From Amblyornis subalaris (taxonomy: Eukaryota; Chordata; Aves; Passeriformes; Ptilonorhynchidae), in assembly GCA_018881555.1 (NCBI GenBank), contig JACAXG010000034.1, positions 1,439,327 to 1,503,326 of the forward strand: DNA of 64,000 nucleotides, written 5' to 3'. Under the pieces are notes generated by a model. It ran no database searches. It was not told the origin of the DNA and worked only from the letters and a program-made list of their open reading frames with translations. Positions 24,062 to 36,433 of the stretch are shown piece after piece (the first letter of the stretch is position 1; each line of letters begins with the position of its first letter). The translations under genes and the position numbers were made by a program.

Positions 24062-24660
24062 TCACACAAAACTTTAAAGCTTGTGAAACTGCCCAGGTGG
24101 TGTTTATAGGACCGTAGCCAGTGGGTTGTAAAGAAATCCGAGACAGTTGAAGATTAGACTATTTAGAAATACATGACAAAACAGGGTTTTTTTTAAATTT
24201 TATTCCTGTTTCACTGTATCGACCGTGTTTAATGCAGGGCTTGAAGGGTCAAGTTGTCTGCATCACTAAAGAAGAGTCCCACAAATTGTGATGATTTGGC
24301 AGGCGAGGGTAAGTTTATTATTATTTTTAACGTGTTTTCTCATGGGGGTATGCTTGTGTTTAAAATTTGCTTTGCAAAGAAAATATGCCCTCCTGATTTT
24401 AATGTCATTTTAGCCATAAACTAATTTTGTGCTCACAATCACGTCTCTAATGCTGTTGATGTTCTTCCTGGAGTTTTGTCAAAAAAGAAAAAATCCTCCT
24501 GCTTCTCCCAGCAGCAGAGACAGGCAGAGCCAGACCCCACGGTGTGGGACTAGGAGGCGAGTGCCTCTTTACTACAGGGCAACAAGTAAGAATTTCACGA
24601 GCTTTTGCCTAGGTTCAGAATAATCGTTTCTCTTCGGCGGCTGGTTAGGTTGTTTTATTT

Positions 24661-24801
24661 TTGTTGTTGTTGTTGATTTCTTTTTCATTCCACTGTCATG
24701 TTATTTATTTATTTATTTATTTAACCAATCAATCAATCAATCAATCATTTATTTGTTTGTTTGTTTGTTTATTTTGCACGTGCACCCCCCCCCCCCCCCC
24801 C
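24661..24801 (+). repeat. Compound microsatellite: TTG, TTTA, AATC, TTTG, C17
   Basis: Five simple arrays in series: (TTG)5 at 24661-24675, (TTTA)n at 24701-24724, (AATC)n at 24727-24747, (TTTG)n at 24750-24774 and C17 at 24785-24801. Likely unstable in length and prone to assembly error. Confidence 0.9.
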
Positions 24802-25000
24802 AGACCTGAGTGCCTTAAGACCACAACTGTGAACCCCTGGTTTATTATGAAAACTACTGTATGTACAGCCTGGGTGGAAGCACAGCCATTGGTTCAAATA
24901 AAATGACTATTGATTCAAAGTGCGAGCCCTCCAGGCTGAACCGAGAAGGAAGCAATGGGTCATCATTTTTCTTCCTTTTTCTTTTTTTTTTTCCCTTAAA

Positions 25001-25022
25001 AGAGAGAGAGAGAGAGAGAGAG
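25001..25022 (+). repeat. (AG)11 microsatellite
   Basis: Eleven perfect AG units. Confidence 0.9.
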
Positions 25023-25209
25023 TTCTAAGCTGCGAGTGTGACAACCATCATCTAGTCCTTTGATTCTTCTCTATTTTTTTTGATAGATAGCAAGAAAAAA
25101 TTTCCTATGAGAAATAATAAGGTTTGCTTGGAAAAATCCGCGGGCAGATCACCCTCAGAAATAAATTCCAGCCTTTCCTATTCAAAACATAGTTTTATTT
25201 TATTGCGAC

Positions 25210-25700
25210 GACGTGGGGAGGAATGAGGATAATAAAGTAACTCGGTTCCTCCTCCCCCCTCCTCCCCACGCACTTTCATTGACGAGCCAAACTGCACTTC
25301 CCTGCCACTGGTCTCTGCTCGCCCAATTTCTCCGGAGCTGTTCAGTGCACCGAGCCGGCTGGCGATGGACAACCGATCTTCGTTTGTCCGGGGCGTGGGG
25401 AGGCAGAGGAAGAAACACAAGGGAAGAAATAAATAGCAAGGGAAAGAGGAAAGAAAGAAATAGGAAAAAAAAAAAAAAAAAAAAAAGGAGGAGGTCAGAA
25501 CAGTACAAAATGCACCAGCTTATTGGAAGGCACTTGTTAATCAACGGGAGGTGATGGTGCAGTAGCTGTACCCCGAGCACCCTCGGAGCTTCCAGCCCTT
25601 CCACCCGGGAGCTGTCTGGAAGCGATCACAGTCGGCTCACAGCTAATAATGCCCTTCGCAGAGGTTTGGTCTGCGGTGCTCGCGGAAAATGCAACTTTTG
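25210..25700. other. Moderately CpG-rich stretch with A22 run
   Basis: Contains an uninterrupted A22 at 25465-25486 within a purine-rich stretch (25390-25500). No LINE or SINE body was recognised next to the A run, so it is read as a simple repeat. Confidence 0.5.
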
Positions 25701-26060
25701 CCCCATTGGTTAGCTAGGTGAATTAGCACACACTGCAACTGAACAGTACTTGACCTTTGCCTTTATGTTTGCTCAAATGTTTGCCTAAAACACAATCACC
25801 CTTGACAAGAGAGCATGCTACCGTGTGACACTGCCTATTCAATAGATAGATGTTCCCTGCCACACACAACCCAGTTCAGCATTTTAAATAGCTTAGGTAT
25901 TTGTAAAAGCCNTATAAATTAATGTCTGATGATTGCTAGTTGCTGGTTAAAGAGCCGACCATTTAACACATGGAATAAGGGTCGGCTTAAAAAAGCCCAA
26001 ACCAGACCAAAGCAAAGGACCGGCTGTACAGGGATATAAGGTCAGAAAANCGAACTTGTG
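25620..26060. promoter_or_regulatory. Candidate conserved non-coding element
   Basis: Non-repetitive, with ATTGG (inverted CCAAT) at about 25704, GAATTAGC and a nuclear-receptor-like TTGACCTTTG near 25750. Appearance only. Confidence 0.35.
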
Positions 26061-26449
26061 ACTAGGGCGATCAACAGATTCTTAATCTGCCCCGTTCACA
26101 GCACGGCTTGTCGAGCTGCACTAGCAGCTGGGGTTTGGGACCGGCTATGGCAGACGTTTCATGGCACACATCCTTTCAGTTCACGCACTGTCCGGAGACT
26201 GGTGATGGCAGAGATGTGCGGGCTGAGGGGCAATCGCGCACCTGCGAAATTCATAGGTGACACAGGCGAAACGATGGAGGCAGGCAGGTTACCCTGATGT
26301 ACATCCGACTTACCCTGCGTCTCACAAGCCTCTCGTGCTGCAATTGGGCAAACACCACAAAACTTTAGGGGAAAAAAAAAAAAAGTTGCCATTTGGCGGG
26401 AGTGTTTTGTACGTGAATTTGATCGCTGAAATCTGGAGTCCAAAGCATC

Positions 26450-26620
26450 GCCCTGAAGCCTGCAAGGAAGAGACCGTGGAGCCGGTTGCCGGGCTGGAGC
26501 CGGGCGGCTCTAGGTGGCTCCGGACGGGCAGGGCGGCGGCCGGGGCTCCGCGCCCCGCGTCAGAGGCGGCAGCAGCACGGGACGGGACTGGCGGCGGAGG
26601 GGGAATGGAGCAGAAAAGAG
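26450..26620. other. Short CpG island
   Basis: CpG-dense, between two AT-rich blocks. Confidence 0.55.
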
Positions 26621-26659
26621 TCACCTTTCATAAAAACAGCCACCCTTCACATTTATGAG

Positions 26660-27370
26660 GCANAGCATCATTCATTAATAAAATGACACCTGATGTGCGG
26701 CTTTTGTTTCAAAGGATACTTTATTATTTGGAAACGTGATAAAGCCGTTCTCTGGAACAGAATATTTATACCAAATGCAGTTTCTGATGTAAGCGGATAC
26801 CTGCACATCTTGCTAGTACTTCCAGTCGGTAAAATACTGCCCAGCTCAACAGGAAAAGTACAAGTGATATTGCAAACAGTTGCTCTGCTTTGATTTACCT
26901 TTACTGTCTTCATCTGGAGACTTTTTTTGATGACAAATTTTTTACTGTCTTTCAATTTTGGGAAACACCACTTCCANTCCTTCTCTCTGTGTTTTATCCT
27001 CACGTCATGATTTATTCAGGAGCATTTTGAAAAAATTGGTTCATATTTATAACAACATCTTGCTTCAGATCTGAGGTTAACTTGGCATTAAACCCAAACA
27101 GATAGGCTGAAACCAGCAACCTAGCTTAGCCAAAACTGTTGTTACAGGAGCGGGATTGAATGGCACCGAGTGAGATATTCAGCTATTACTCGTTGCCAGT
27201 TGAACAGAGAATTTATTTCTATAAATCCTTTAAATTTTTAAAACCAACAATTATATTATCTCGTTTACAACGATGCGGAAAATGATGTTTAAAAAAANAG
27301 CAATCGGACTTCACAAATAAGATATTTGTAATTGAAAGGAATCCAATTCTAATTAATTTAGAGGCTGGTT
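26660..27370. promoter_or_regulatory. Candidate conserved non-coding element cluster
   Basis: AT-rich, non-repetitive, with homeodomain cores near 26673, 27340-27360 and retained CpGs. Lies between CpG islands at 26450 and 27390. Confidence 0.3.
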
Positions 27371-27389
27371 GCTCCCCGATGAGTGTATT

Positions 27390-27930
27390 TCCGATCACAC
27401 AGACACGCGTGGGGTGCGTGCCCAGCCCTGAGCCCCCCNCGCCCCCCGGGTGGGTGCCGGAGTCAAAAGGACGGCAAAGGTCAGCGCCCGCGGAGCGCCT
27501 TCCCCCGCGCCGCTCCCGGGGGTGGGCAGCCCCGGCTTGGCACTCCTCGGGTCGCTCCGCTCTGCTTCTTGACAGAGTCAAACCTGACCTGGTGGAAACA
27601 ACCTTCCCCACAGGCTGAAATGATACCTGGGATTATTTGCCTCTGTGTGGCTGGGTTTTGATGTGGACACATGTTTGCTTAAGCTTGTAAGTCACGAGTG
27701 ACCTAGAATAACATAGCACGTACCCCTAGAGGCAAAACAACCGAAGTGAACTTTAAGGCCAGATGATATTCAAAGCGAAGTTGTGTGGAAACCGCCGGGG
27801 CTCGTTTCAGCCAGAGAGAACAGGGATCAGACCCGCGGGGACGGGCGGTGCGTGGCTTCCCCCGCGCAAAACTGCACATGCCAGGCACCGCCTCGGCTTG
27901 TCGCGACGGAACTCGTTGGAAAACTTCANT
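27390..27930. other. CpG island pair
   Basis: Two dense clusters, 27400-27560 and 27785-27925, with a CpG-poorer spacer. No gene seen. Confidence 0.55.
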
Positions 27931-28019
27931 TGAAAGAAACGGGAATTGAGGAAACACTTGAGTGAAATGGGCATCGACACCGGGAGAGTTTTTAGGAGTG
28001 TTTAGGAGTATTTTCCGTG

Positions 28020-28930
28020 ATTTTGCTGGGATTTAGAGTCCTTTGGAAGGAGAAATCATTGGTTAAGGGAGAGAGATTATTCTGTGGAGAGACTGTCAAT
28101 AATGATTTCAAAACAAAATAATTTTTTTAAAAGGGAACAGTCTCTATATCAGAATTAAATATTTATATTCCTTTAGGTATAGAAAAGCAAGCGTGACTAT
28201 TTTTTGTCCTAGAGTCAAGAAAAAATAATCCTGAATGTTATAACCTCGATTATAAATAAGGGCTTGATATGTTTCTGAAGCTGTTGTTGTTTTCGGCTAA
28301 TTTTGGTCGAGCACTATTTTAGATTTATTANCGTTTTCTTTGGAAGAGGTAATTCTCTGGGCACCTCGAGCAAAGTTGTGTTTGGTGGGNTTTTTTTGGT
28401 ATTTGTTTTTGTTTTTTTTTTTTTGCCAGCAGTCCAATTCTGGTCAGAAATTCTGCTCGTTTTGTGCACTAAAGAGCTCTTCCAGNGCAGAGGGCACAGC
28501 TCAGCATCATCGCCTGTTTCACGAATACCCACATGGCTTTGTTTGCCTTTATGTCTTTAATTTCTAAAGGATGAGGTTTGCTGGCAGGAAGATCAAGGAT
28601 GTGTCTCTCTTCTATATTTGCTATGCTGTGCAGGTATCTGTAATTAGAATAAGACACCCAGCACAATGAGCGGCTATTGTATGAGAGTTTGAAGCACGAC
28701 AGTTCCTCTTCTGGTTCAGAATCGCTGCCTACAGTTATTCTCCGATTTCCGATGCCTATTATGTATACAATCGAGCCTATAATTACCTGCTGATTTCTTT
28801 GTAGTAGTTAAAGAGAGTTTGTACTGCTCGGGCAATATTGTCCAGTCGTTATGTCTCCAGAAGCTGTCATGAAAGCTTGAATATGCTCTGTACAGTCTGC
28901 AAGTAATCAATGAAATTTACGATCTCGACA
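28020..28930. promoter_or_regulatory. Candidate conserved non-coding element cluster
   Basis: AT-rich and non-repetitive apart from a T-rich stretch at 28385-28425. The 28560-28930 part is especially complex, with GTAATTAG near 28640, ATAATTACC near 28776 and TAATCAATG near 28904. Enhancer role is inferred. Confidence 0.35.
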
Positions 28931-29059
28931 CCACCCTCCTCCCCCCCCCCGTCCACGCATATTTCCCGTCCAAAGAAGAAAAATTGAGATATGAAGGTGT
29001 CTGGGTCTCCCCTTACACTGCGGCTTTGGAAGGAAAATGAGTGACAGCCTCTGTAGTTT

Positions 29060-29670
29060 CACACGGTGCAAGAACTGAGCGGGAGTTTCCCGCAGGACAG
29101 NCCCCCCTGGGCGGCTGAGAGCCCGAAGAGCCTCCGGGGCCGGGGCGCCCCGACGGGCTCTGCCTCCCGCGTCTGCCGGCGGGACCCCTGGCCGTGGCTC
29201 CCGGGGGCCTCGCTGGGCGTGTGCCGGTGGCGGGGTGAAGGGGCAGGTGCGGAGGGGCGGCGGGAGGCTGGCGACCCGCACGGCAGCCCTGCCCCGTTCC
29301 CTCCCGGGCTGCGCGGCTCTGCCGTCTGCGGGGGGCTATGCCTTCGGCCCCAGCCCTATCCCTTAGTCCTGTCCCCCGCGCTGAAGCCAGCGCGGAGACA
29401 CCGCCTCCCCGCGCCCTCGAGTCTCCTCGGGACCGTGCGTGGCTCTCCGTGGATCCAGCCCCACGGCCAGGCTGCTGCTTTCCCAAGCCATTTCCCTGTC
29501 TCCCCTCGCCTGCACCTTCCAGGGGCGCTGCAGCCCGGAGGGTCCCAAGACTTCCCGCGGAGATGGGTGTCACCCCATCTCGGGGCTGGGTGCACTTTCA
29601 CCGTCGCCCTGCAAAGCCGCCCCAAGCGTGTGCGAGGGGGACAGCGAGCTGCTCCAGGAGTCTCACTGCT
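29060..29670. other. CpG island
   Basis: Long GC-rich stretch, most CpG-dense at 29110-29420. Overlapping ORFs of 186 and 203 aa on opposite strands show compositional bias only. Confidence 0.65.
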
Positions 29671-29899
29671 TTNCTAAACACCGACCCGCTGTGGCTTTTT
29701 TTCAAACTCTGTTATTAAAGCAACATTTAGGGAGTGTGCNTAATTGTACACTTAAATGGCTTGGCTGATGTGTCTCAGCCCNGAAGGTCGGATCAGGGTA
29801 GCAGCCCCCCGCCCCAAAAGATGGGGGAGGAGGGAAAAGAGGGGGGCCTGAAGTTTGACTAAGGCTCTCTTAAAAGAAAAAACAAAAAGGAGAAAGGCA

Positions 29900-31600
29900 C
29901 TTGTTGGCTGACACAATGGTGAATCCGCCCTGACCCAACAATTAATCTTGGGAAGAGAATGTGACCAGATAGGGTGGGAAGTCAATTCCCCAGGCTGGGT
30001 ATGCAGGACAGGAGGAGGAGGGAAGGGGAATTGATCTTGAGCCCCAGGCCTGACACATCTTCCAGTGGTTATCCTCTAGAGAGGTGAAATACAGCCTCCT
30101 CCCATCCCCTCCCCTTCTCTCTAAGGCCCAGGTACTGCCTGCAAGGGNATGGTGTGGATGGTGTGGTCCCTGAGTCCTTCCAGTGCCATGCAAACCCACC
30201 ACCTCAGTAATCATTTCTATGACAGACTCACTTCTGCAGTTTCTGGGCACAGACCCTGGGAATAGGGATGCTCCAGGTGGTAAAGGGTCAAATCTTGGGC
30301 ACTGAGTGGAGGGCTTTTGTCAGCATGGCATGGGATTTGGGTTCAAATATCCAGTGCAGGTTGTAGGCAATAGCTAGGAGACACTTGTAAAGGTTAGGTG
30401 GTGCCAGGGAGATGCAGCAGTGGAGACTTGGCTATCTCCATGTAANGGGTGGTGCATCCAGAGCATCGGAGCTGTGTTCTACAGCCAGACCTGAAATTGC
30501 CACAGCACATTGCTGGGATATGCAATACTCTAACACCCATGTGCCCANCCGTGAGTCTCCCATGCTGAAAAAGACTGTGTTACCCGATTCATGTCTGTCT
30601 GACACAAAGGCTGGAGCGAGGTTCCTGAGCCCCAGGAAGTCATCCAAGTCCCAGTCCCTTCTTACAGCCCTCCAGTGAGGGGTGCGTCTGCCTCCATTTG
30701 CAGTCCACAGCAAATGTTTCCCAGCAGCACAAACCCATACAAGGGGTCTGCTAACCTTCTCTAAAGTAATTGACTTAAACCAGGCGTTTTGAAACCGGGT
30801 TTTCTTTCAAAAATAACTAAGAAAAGGTAGCCAGAGAAGGAACCAGCTCTCACCAAGGATGTCTGAGTTTCCTCATAAACTTTCCTCTAACTTCCACTCT
30901 CCTTCCAACCTGCCATATTGTCCAGAAATTGACTCCTTCAAAGTAGGAAATCAGTCTGTGACGGAGTTAATCAGTGGATCGTGCAGGAACACATTTCAGC
31001 CAGGGCACCAAAGCCAGTGTAACCGATACAGCACAGACCAGCCATTTCTATTATTTCCTCTGCTGGCATTTTAATGAAGAGGAAGTAGCTGTAATGCAAT
31101 CCTTTTGGAGAAATCAACACTTCCTGCTGTTCGAAGCAANGCAAGGAACTGAGCAGAGTTCAAATCATGATGGTGATTCCAGGAGGGTTACATGCATGGA
31201 GTCACATGTGAACTCAACCAGCCACTTGTCCTCCTGGAAAGAACCAAAACTAGACCCATTTTTCATCTAGGATTATTTATAGCCTGTCCTACACATGTGA
31301 CAATGCCTGTTGCTACTTACAAAGAAAGAAGGCAAACACACTGTTGTATTTGCATGGACAATNCAGTTCCTTTTCCAACATTTCAGCATCTCATGGCCTC
31401 ACATGGTCCAGAATTGTCTGATTTCTTAGAAAAGGGTGTTAGTCTCACATTCATGTCTCAAACATTTACACAAAATCATGACTTAGAAAACAGCATCATT
31501 TTGCACCATTTATTAAAATATAGTGTGATGGGCATGCTGTTAGTTGTACACATCTGTTATTAACATCAGCATTAATTAGTAGGCTTGGGCGATCTTATCT
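29900..31600. other. CpG-poor break inside the CpG-rich domain
   Basis: Counting by eye gives about 12 CpGs in 1.7 kb, against dozens in the preceding 0.6 kb. Composition is otherwise ordinary. No transposon was recognised, though an old insertion is possible. Confidence 0.55.
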
Positions 31601-31619
31601 GGGCCCTAAGCAAGGGTCA

Positions 31620-32400
31620 TTGCCACCCCAGTGGTGTTCTGGGCCCAGCNTCTCGCCCGGTGGGGAGGCCCCAGCCTGCAGGAGAGCTCTCAGGGCCGAG
31701 GCTGGGGAGTGGGGGACACCCAGATTGGGCAGCACCGGTACTTATTCCTGGCTGCTTTGGGGAGGAGGAGGGGGAAGGGAGGGGGGCCTTTGGCACACGC
31801 CATGCCCAGGGTCGTCAGGACTGGAGAGAGCCCAACACACGAATAAACTACCCTCCTTCTCTGCCCCTGAAATCCTCAGGCACAAAAGTAGACCCAAATT
31901 ATAAAAGCCTGTTCTGTGCATCAGCAACAACAACAACAAAAAAAAGCCCCCTATTCTCCCCTGACTTTGTTCTTTTGATTTTTTATAGATCAAAGGCAGG
32001 ATAGAGAAAAAAAATTGGCAGGCGAAGATAGACATTGTTCTAGTGACAAGATGAGGGTCCCGAAAGGAGAATGCTTGCTCCATCGGAAGTGGCTGCGTGG
32101 CAAAGGGAGAAACCTCACTTTTCAAGCCCCTTTGCGAGGCATTGTCTTTGGGGCTGGCGCTGCTGCCATACAGTAGGGTCCCCATGGCAACGCAACCTGC
32201 TGCTGCTGCTGCTGCTGCCCCTCTTCCAGAGTTGAAGGCACTGAAAGGCAGCTGAAGTGACTGGGCTTAAAGAGCAACAGAATAAACAATATTTTGATTC
32301 ATTGGGAGAAGAGAGAGAGGCTCCCGCCCCCCCACCCCCGCCCCCCGACCCATGAATGCTGGCATTGTCCATGCTTTTCTGAATCTGATTTACCATATCA
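31620..32400. other. Non-coding, GC-rich then mixed
   Basis: CpGs resume at 31630. A TATAAAAG match lies at 31900-31907 on the + strand. No coding exon seen. Confidence 0.4.
32197..32217 (+). repeat. (CTG)7 trinucleotide repeat
   Basis: Seven perfect CTG units in non-coding sequence. Confidence 0.95.
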
Positions 32401-32850
32401 TAACCCCTAGGAAGAAGAAAACATCAATATCCCGAAGGAATGGAGATGTTTCTATGGAAAACCTAGGAATTTTAGTCCATAACAGATCTGGTGTAAAAAT
32501 CAAAGAGATCAAAGGCGGCGCTCCCAGGAGTATAGATGCGTCTCTGAATTAAAGATGGACGATGCAGACTACAAAGTACTTTTTTTCCACCCTTCTTTAT
32601 TCAGGCCTCTGTTTCCATTTCAAGGGAGGCGCTGTCCCAACATCATATCTGAGCCCAGACAGTCACTGCGAACAATGCTCGCGAAGGGGGAGAAACGCGA
32701 AAGAAAGCAAATCATAACAACCATCCGGCCTGGCAGGATTGTTTCCATTACAAATCCGAGTGCAACAATTAATTACGAAATTGAGAGGAAAAAAAAAATA
32801 AAGGAAGGAGGGAGAGGCTCAAGCGAGGCGATTAATATAGATGGTAAAGG
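32400..32850. promoter_or_regulatory. Candidate conserved non-coding element
   Basis: Complex non-repetitive sequence with retained CpGs and a CAATTAATTACG core near 32765. Directly abuts a CpG island. Confidence 0.35.
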
Positions 32851-33440
32851 CTGCGGGGAGTGGTGCTCGGGGCTCTGTGGTTTGGGGGGCAGGTTGGCTG
32901 CTCTCCGCCACTCCCAGCATCCCAGGCCGGCGGATCCCGGCTCTCGGCGCCTCCCCGCCGACTGCCCTGGCCGCAGGAGTCTGGTGCGGGGTGGAGGAGC
33001 GGGGCGGCCCCGACCCTCGCGGCTGTACCTGCGCGGGTGGGGGCTCTGCCCGCGGAGCGTGTGCGCGGCCGTGCGCGCCCGCTGAGCCCCTCTCGGCCGG
33101 GCAGGGCGCCGCGCTCGTGATCGACGGGCAGCTCCCAGGGTGGGTCCGGGTCTTATCAGGCTGCCACCAGTCCACCGAGTGCCACAAACAAAGCAAAAAC
33201 ACATTCAAAACGTGACGGGGACAGTCAGCTCGCCTATCTACCAGCAGTCATTTCATCACGCGCGGCCCGGATTCTCTGTGCCAGCCCGAGCGACGCCGGN
33301 GACACTGCTGTCCCCTTGGGGTGAGAGTTACCTCGCGTACTCATCTCCCTGCACAGCCACCCCTTCCGAAAGGTGAAGCTGTTTCCGTGTAGACGCCGCT
33401 GGCTCTTTTTCCTGAAGGCTGGGAAGCGCGAGGGGAAGAA
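32840..33440. other. CpG island
   Basis: Dense CpG at 32920-33125, weaker to 33440. ORFs of 120-176 aa in several frames without domains. Confidence 0.6.
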
Positions 33441-35580
33441 ACGCGTTGTTTAGAGCCCAAGAAGATGGATATTAGAGAAGTCAATTAAGTTGTTTGGAAA
33501 CACATGCAGGAAAAAAAAAGCGCTGGGACTACTGTTATGAAGAAAGCCAATTAAAGTGGTTTGATAAGCATATGTATTAGCAACAAGTGTAGCACAGAGG
33601 TCAGAAACAACACTAAGTAAACAGAGTTGACAGAAGAGTGAATCTTTTGTGGCGGGTGCGCAGCTGTCCGGCCTCCCTTTGTCCGGAGGAGGCTGGGTGC
33701 ACGCTCCCTGCTGCCCTCTCCCCAACTCAATGCACAAAAACAGATTGGGATGTTCTGCATGCATAGGCAACATTGCAGCTCCAGTCCTCCCTTTTCTGTT
33801 CCTTCTTTAGGAGACAGGGCTCTCCAGACATTTTTTCCTGACAGTAACAAAGCGGGGCTGTAAAACAGTTCAGAATAGAAGGGGAGAAAGAAGAGAAAGG
33901 AGTCCCCGAGGGGGAAAAAAGCGCCATGTCATGAGACAAAAGAATAGGAAGTTGAAAATAGAAATAAAACTGAAAGCAAGAATTATCTTGTTAAACAGAG
34001 GTGCTTTTTTTTTTTTGTCCAGAGTTGTCTTTGTAAAAGTTTTTAAAGTATCACGACGTGGGACAAGTGTATAAGTCCCCACACATACTTCAGTCAAAGA
34101 TTCATGAGCTTCCGAGAGCCTTGATGGCTTATTTATGTGTCAGCAAATTCTGCAGCTTAAATACGTTTGAAAAAAAACGATCTAGGGTTAGTTGGAGTCC
34201 CGCAGACATGGCTTTAAATGTGCGGGGCGGGCAGGGGATTCCGCCCAGGCCAGAGAAAGGAAATGAAAAGATCAAGAAGCAACGAGCCGGTTTCTTTTTA
34301 TTTCAAGTCTGGAGAATAAACACAAGCCAGGTTGTTTTCTGCCGAGCCCTGCTCACACAGGGACTGATGTGAAAGTGTCAGGATGGGGCCGGGAACACCT
34401 CGTTCAGTGACAGAAAACACTTTTCCTGACAGGCGAGCTGAGGTGCCAGGGCTGAGCTGTCCCGGCTGTGTAAGCCGAGATGAGGTTCGAAANTGCCATC
34501 CAGGTGATTTTCTCCTTTGGGTGATCAAATAGTATCGTGTAAGAACACATCACTTTTCTCCTGACACTGCTTTCCGAGGAAAGGATGCACGTTTAGGGGA
34601 TGATGTCTCACTTCTTACTCAAAACCCCGGCATCACCACCCTGAACTCACCTTTAGTTCTGTACTTGTCTTTCTTGGTTTAATGTCACCGGAGAAAAAAA
34701 ANACGTTAAAAAGGGTACGAGAGGTGGGGGGGAAACGAAGCCAACCCGGGATCAGCAGCAAAGTCCCAAGAGCACACACACCTCCCTGACTCTGCTCATC
34801 CTCTATGTCCAATATGGAGCCTTGCACGCCTTTCCCGACAAACTTTCACAGAGACAACTTTTGTTAAACCACAGCTGACAGGGAAACCTCGGGAGAAACA
34901 ATGCAACTTGGTTCCCAGGGACAACACGTGTTGCCCAATGTTTCCCAAATTGTCCTCAATACCGTCAGAAGTATCTGTGGAGAGTGCCTTTTGNAGTCCC
35001 CTGAGAAAGTGATAGCTCTTGCACGCTTTTGATCCTGGACTCTGGTTTAGTCAAGTTTTGGGTTGAAAAAGACAAATGTGAAAGTCTAAATTTTATGACT
35101 TCGGGATTTGAATATGAATCTTCGGTCTGGGCACAAGAACACACCAGCCCACTGCAAATCAGAGAGGCAAAATCATTACAGCTTGTCATTGGGGTTGTTG
35201 TTCTGTCTTTGAAGCGGAGTCCAAGAGTAAACTTTTCTGATGAATCGAAGTCGTTAAATTTTAGTGCAGATGAATTATGGTTTAGCTTCTAAAATAGTAC
35301 AAATGTTTAATAAAAATCGTCTCATCTGTGGGCTTTTAGAATCGCCTTGTTTCACCAGNGAAAATTCAATTTGAGACATCTCACCCTTTTCTAAATGTCA
35401 TCTTCCCAGTAAACTCCATTTATTAACGTTATCAATTTTCTCTTTCGAGTCTGTCACTCTCATGATTTAAAGAGACTCTTTGTCTTAAAGATTTCACAAT
35501 CGGAAAAAGCCGACTGGACTCCCACTGCTGCGCGATTTCGGAAGCATGGACAAACAGCCCCAGGAGCGTGTGTATTGCGC
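33441..35580. other. Non-coding, mixed AT-rich sequence
   Basis: No gene or transposon recognised. A T12 run at 34005-34016. CpGs remain frequent. 35280-35500 is AT-rich and could be regulatory. Confidence 0.5.
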
Positions 35581-35584
35581 TAAA

Positions 35585-35940
35585 AGNCCCTCGAAGAGAC
35601 ACGCGGGGCCCGGTCCCGCCGGCCTGGACGGCCGCGGGTGCGGGAGCGCCGCAGGACCAGGTGCGAGCCGCGGGAGCGCTGCTCCGCGGGCTCTGCCCGG
35701 CCGCGGCGTCGGGCGGCTCTCGGGGCGCTGCGGGTGCGTGGGGGCCGGCTCAGCGCCCACCCGCTCCCAACCCGGGACTCAGCTCTCACCCGCGCCCAGC
35801 AGCGTCGGGTCCCACCCGCGCCCAGCCCTCCCGAGCGCGGCCGGCCCGGGGCTCAGCACCTTGCCCTGCACCTTTCCCCGCTGCCCTGCCCGCCCGCGGC
35901 AGCCGCAGAGCAGGGGTGGGTAGTGCGCGCATCGACATGA
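35585..35940. other. CpG island
   Basis: Among the most GC-rich and CpG-dense stretches outside the ZIC4 exon. Overlapping ORFs of 69-135 aa in several frames on both strands, none with a domain. Confidence 0.7.
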
Positions 35941-35959
35941 ACTTCAGTGAAACCAGATG

Positions 35960-36240
35960 NCGGTGTCTAAATTAATACTAGTGTTTTGCAGATTCTATAA
36001 CCATTAAAGCATCGAATTAATTAAGTTCTGCGGCTTTCTTTAAGGCATTTCTTTAAGGCGAATGCTTTCGCTTTATTCCCATCGATGGGAGGCGGGTCAG
36101 CGCACTCAGGCACAGTGATCAGATACTTTCCAGAAGTTTATCTCTGCATCAGAACACGTTCTGAACCGATTCCAGGAACACTTCGCTTCTCATCCAGGAA
36201 GTCTGAAAGCTTTGGAGAGTACAGTATAAATAGCGCGGAC
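35960..36240. promoter_or_regulatory. CNE-like block with a TATA box match
   Basis: AT-rich, with GAATTAATTAAG near 36014, an exact direct repeat of TTTCTTTAAGGC (about 36035-36059), and TATAAATAG at 36225-36233 (+) next to GC-rich sequence. A promoter of an unknown + strand transcript starting near 36255 is possible. Confidence 0.3.
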
Positions 36241-36433
36241 TAGACTGTATTTGCAGCAGAGCAGACCCCAGCCCTCCCAAAGTGTCCGTTTGAAGGAGGG
36301 TTTGGATTCTTTTTTTATTTTTTTTTGAGAGGCTCTTTCCCGTAACCCCGCCACATCACAGCTAGGCAAAGTCAACAGGCAGGGTCTAAATTACAAATAT
36401 TTTAATGGGACAAGGATTGGTTGGGGACCTCTC

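Noticed and set aside
25465..25486. A22 as a retroposon tail
   Set aside because: No LINE, SINE or processed-gene body and no target-site duplication could be seen next to it.
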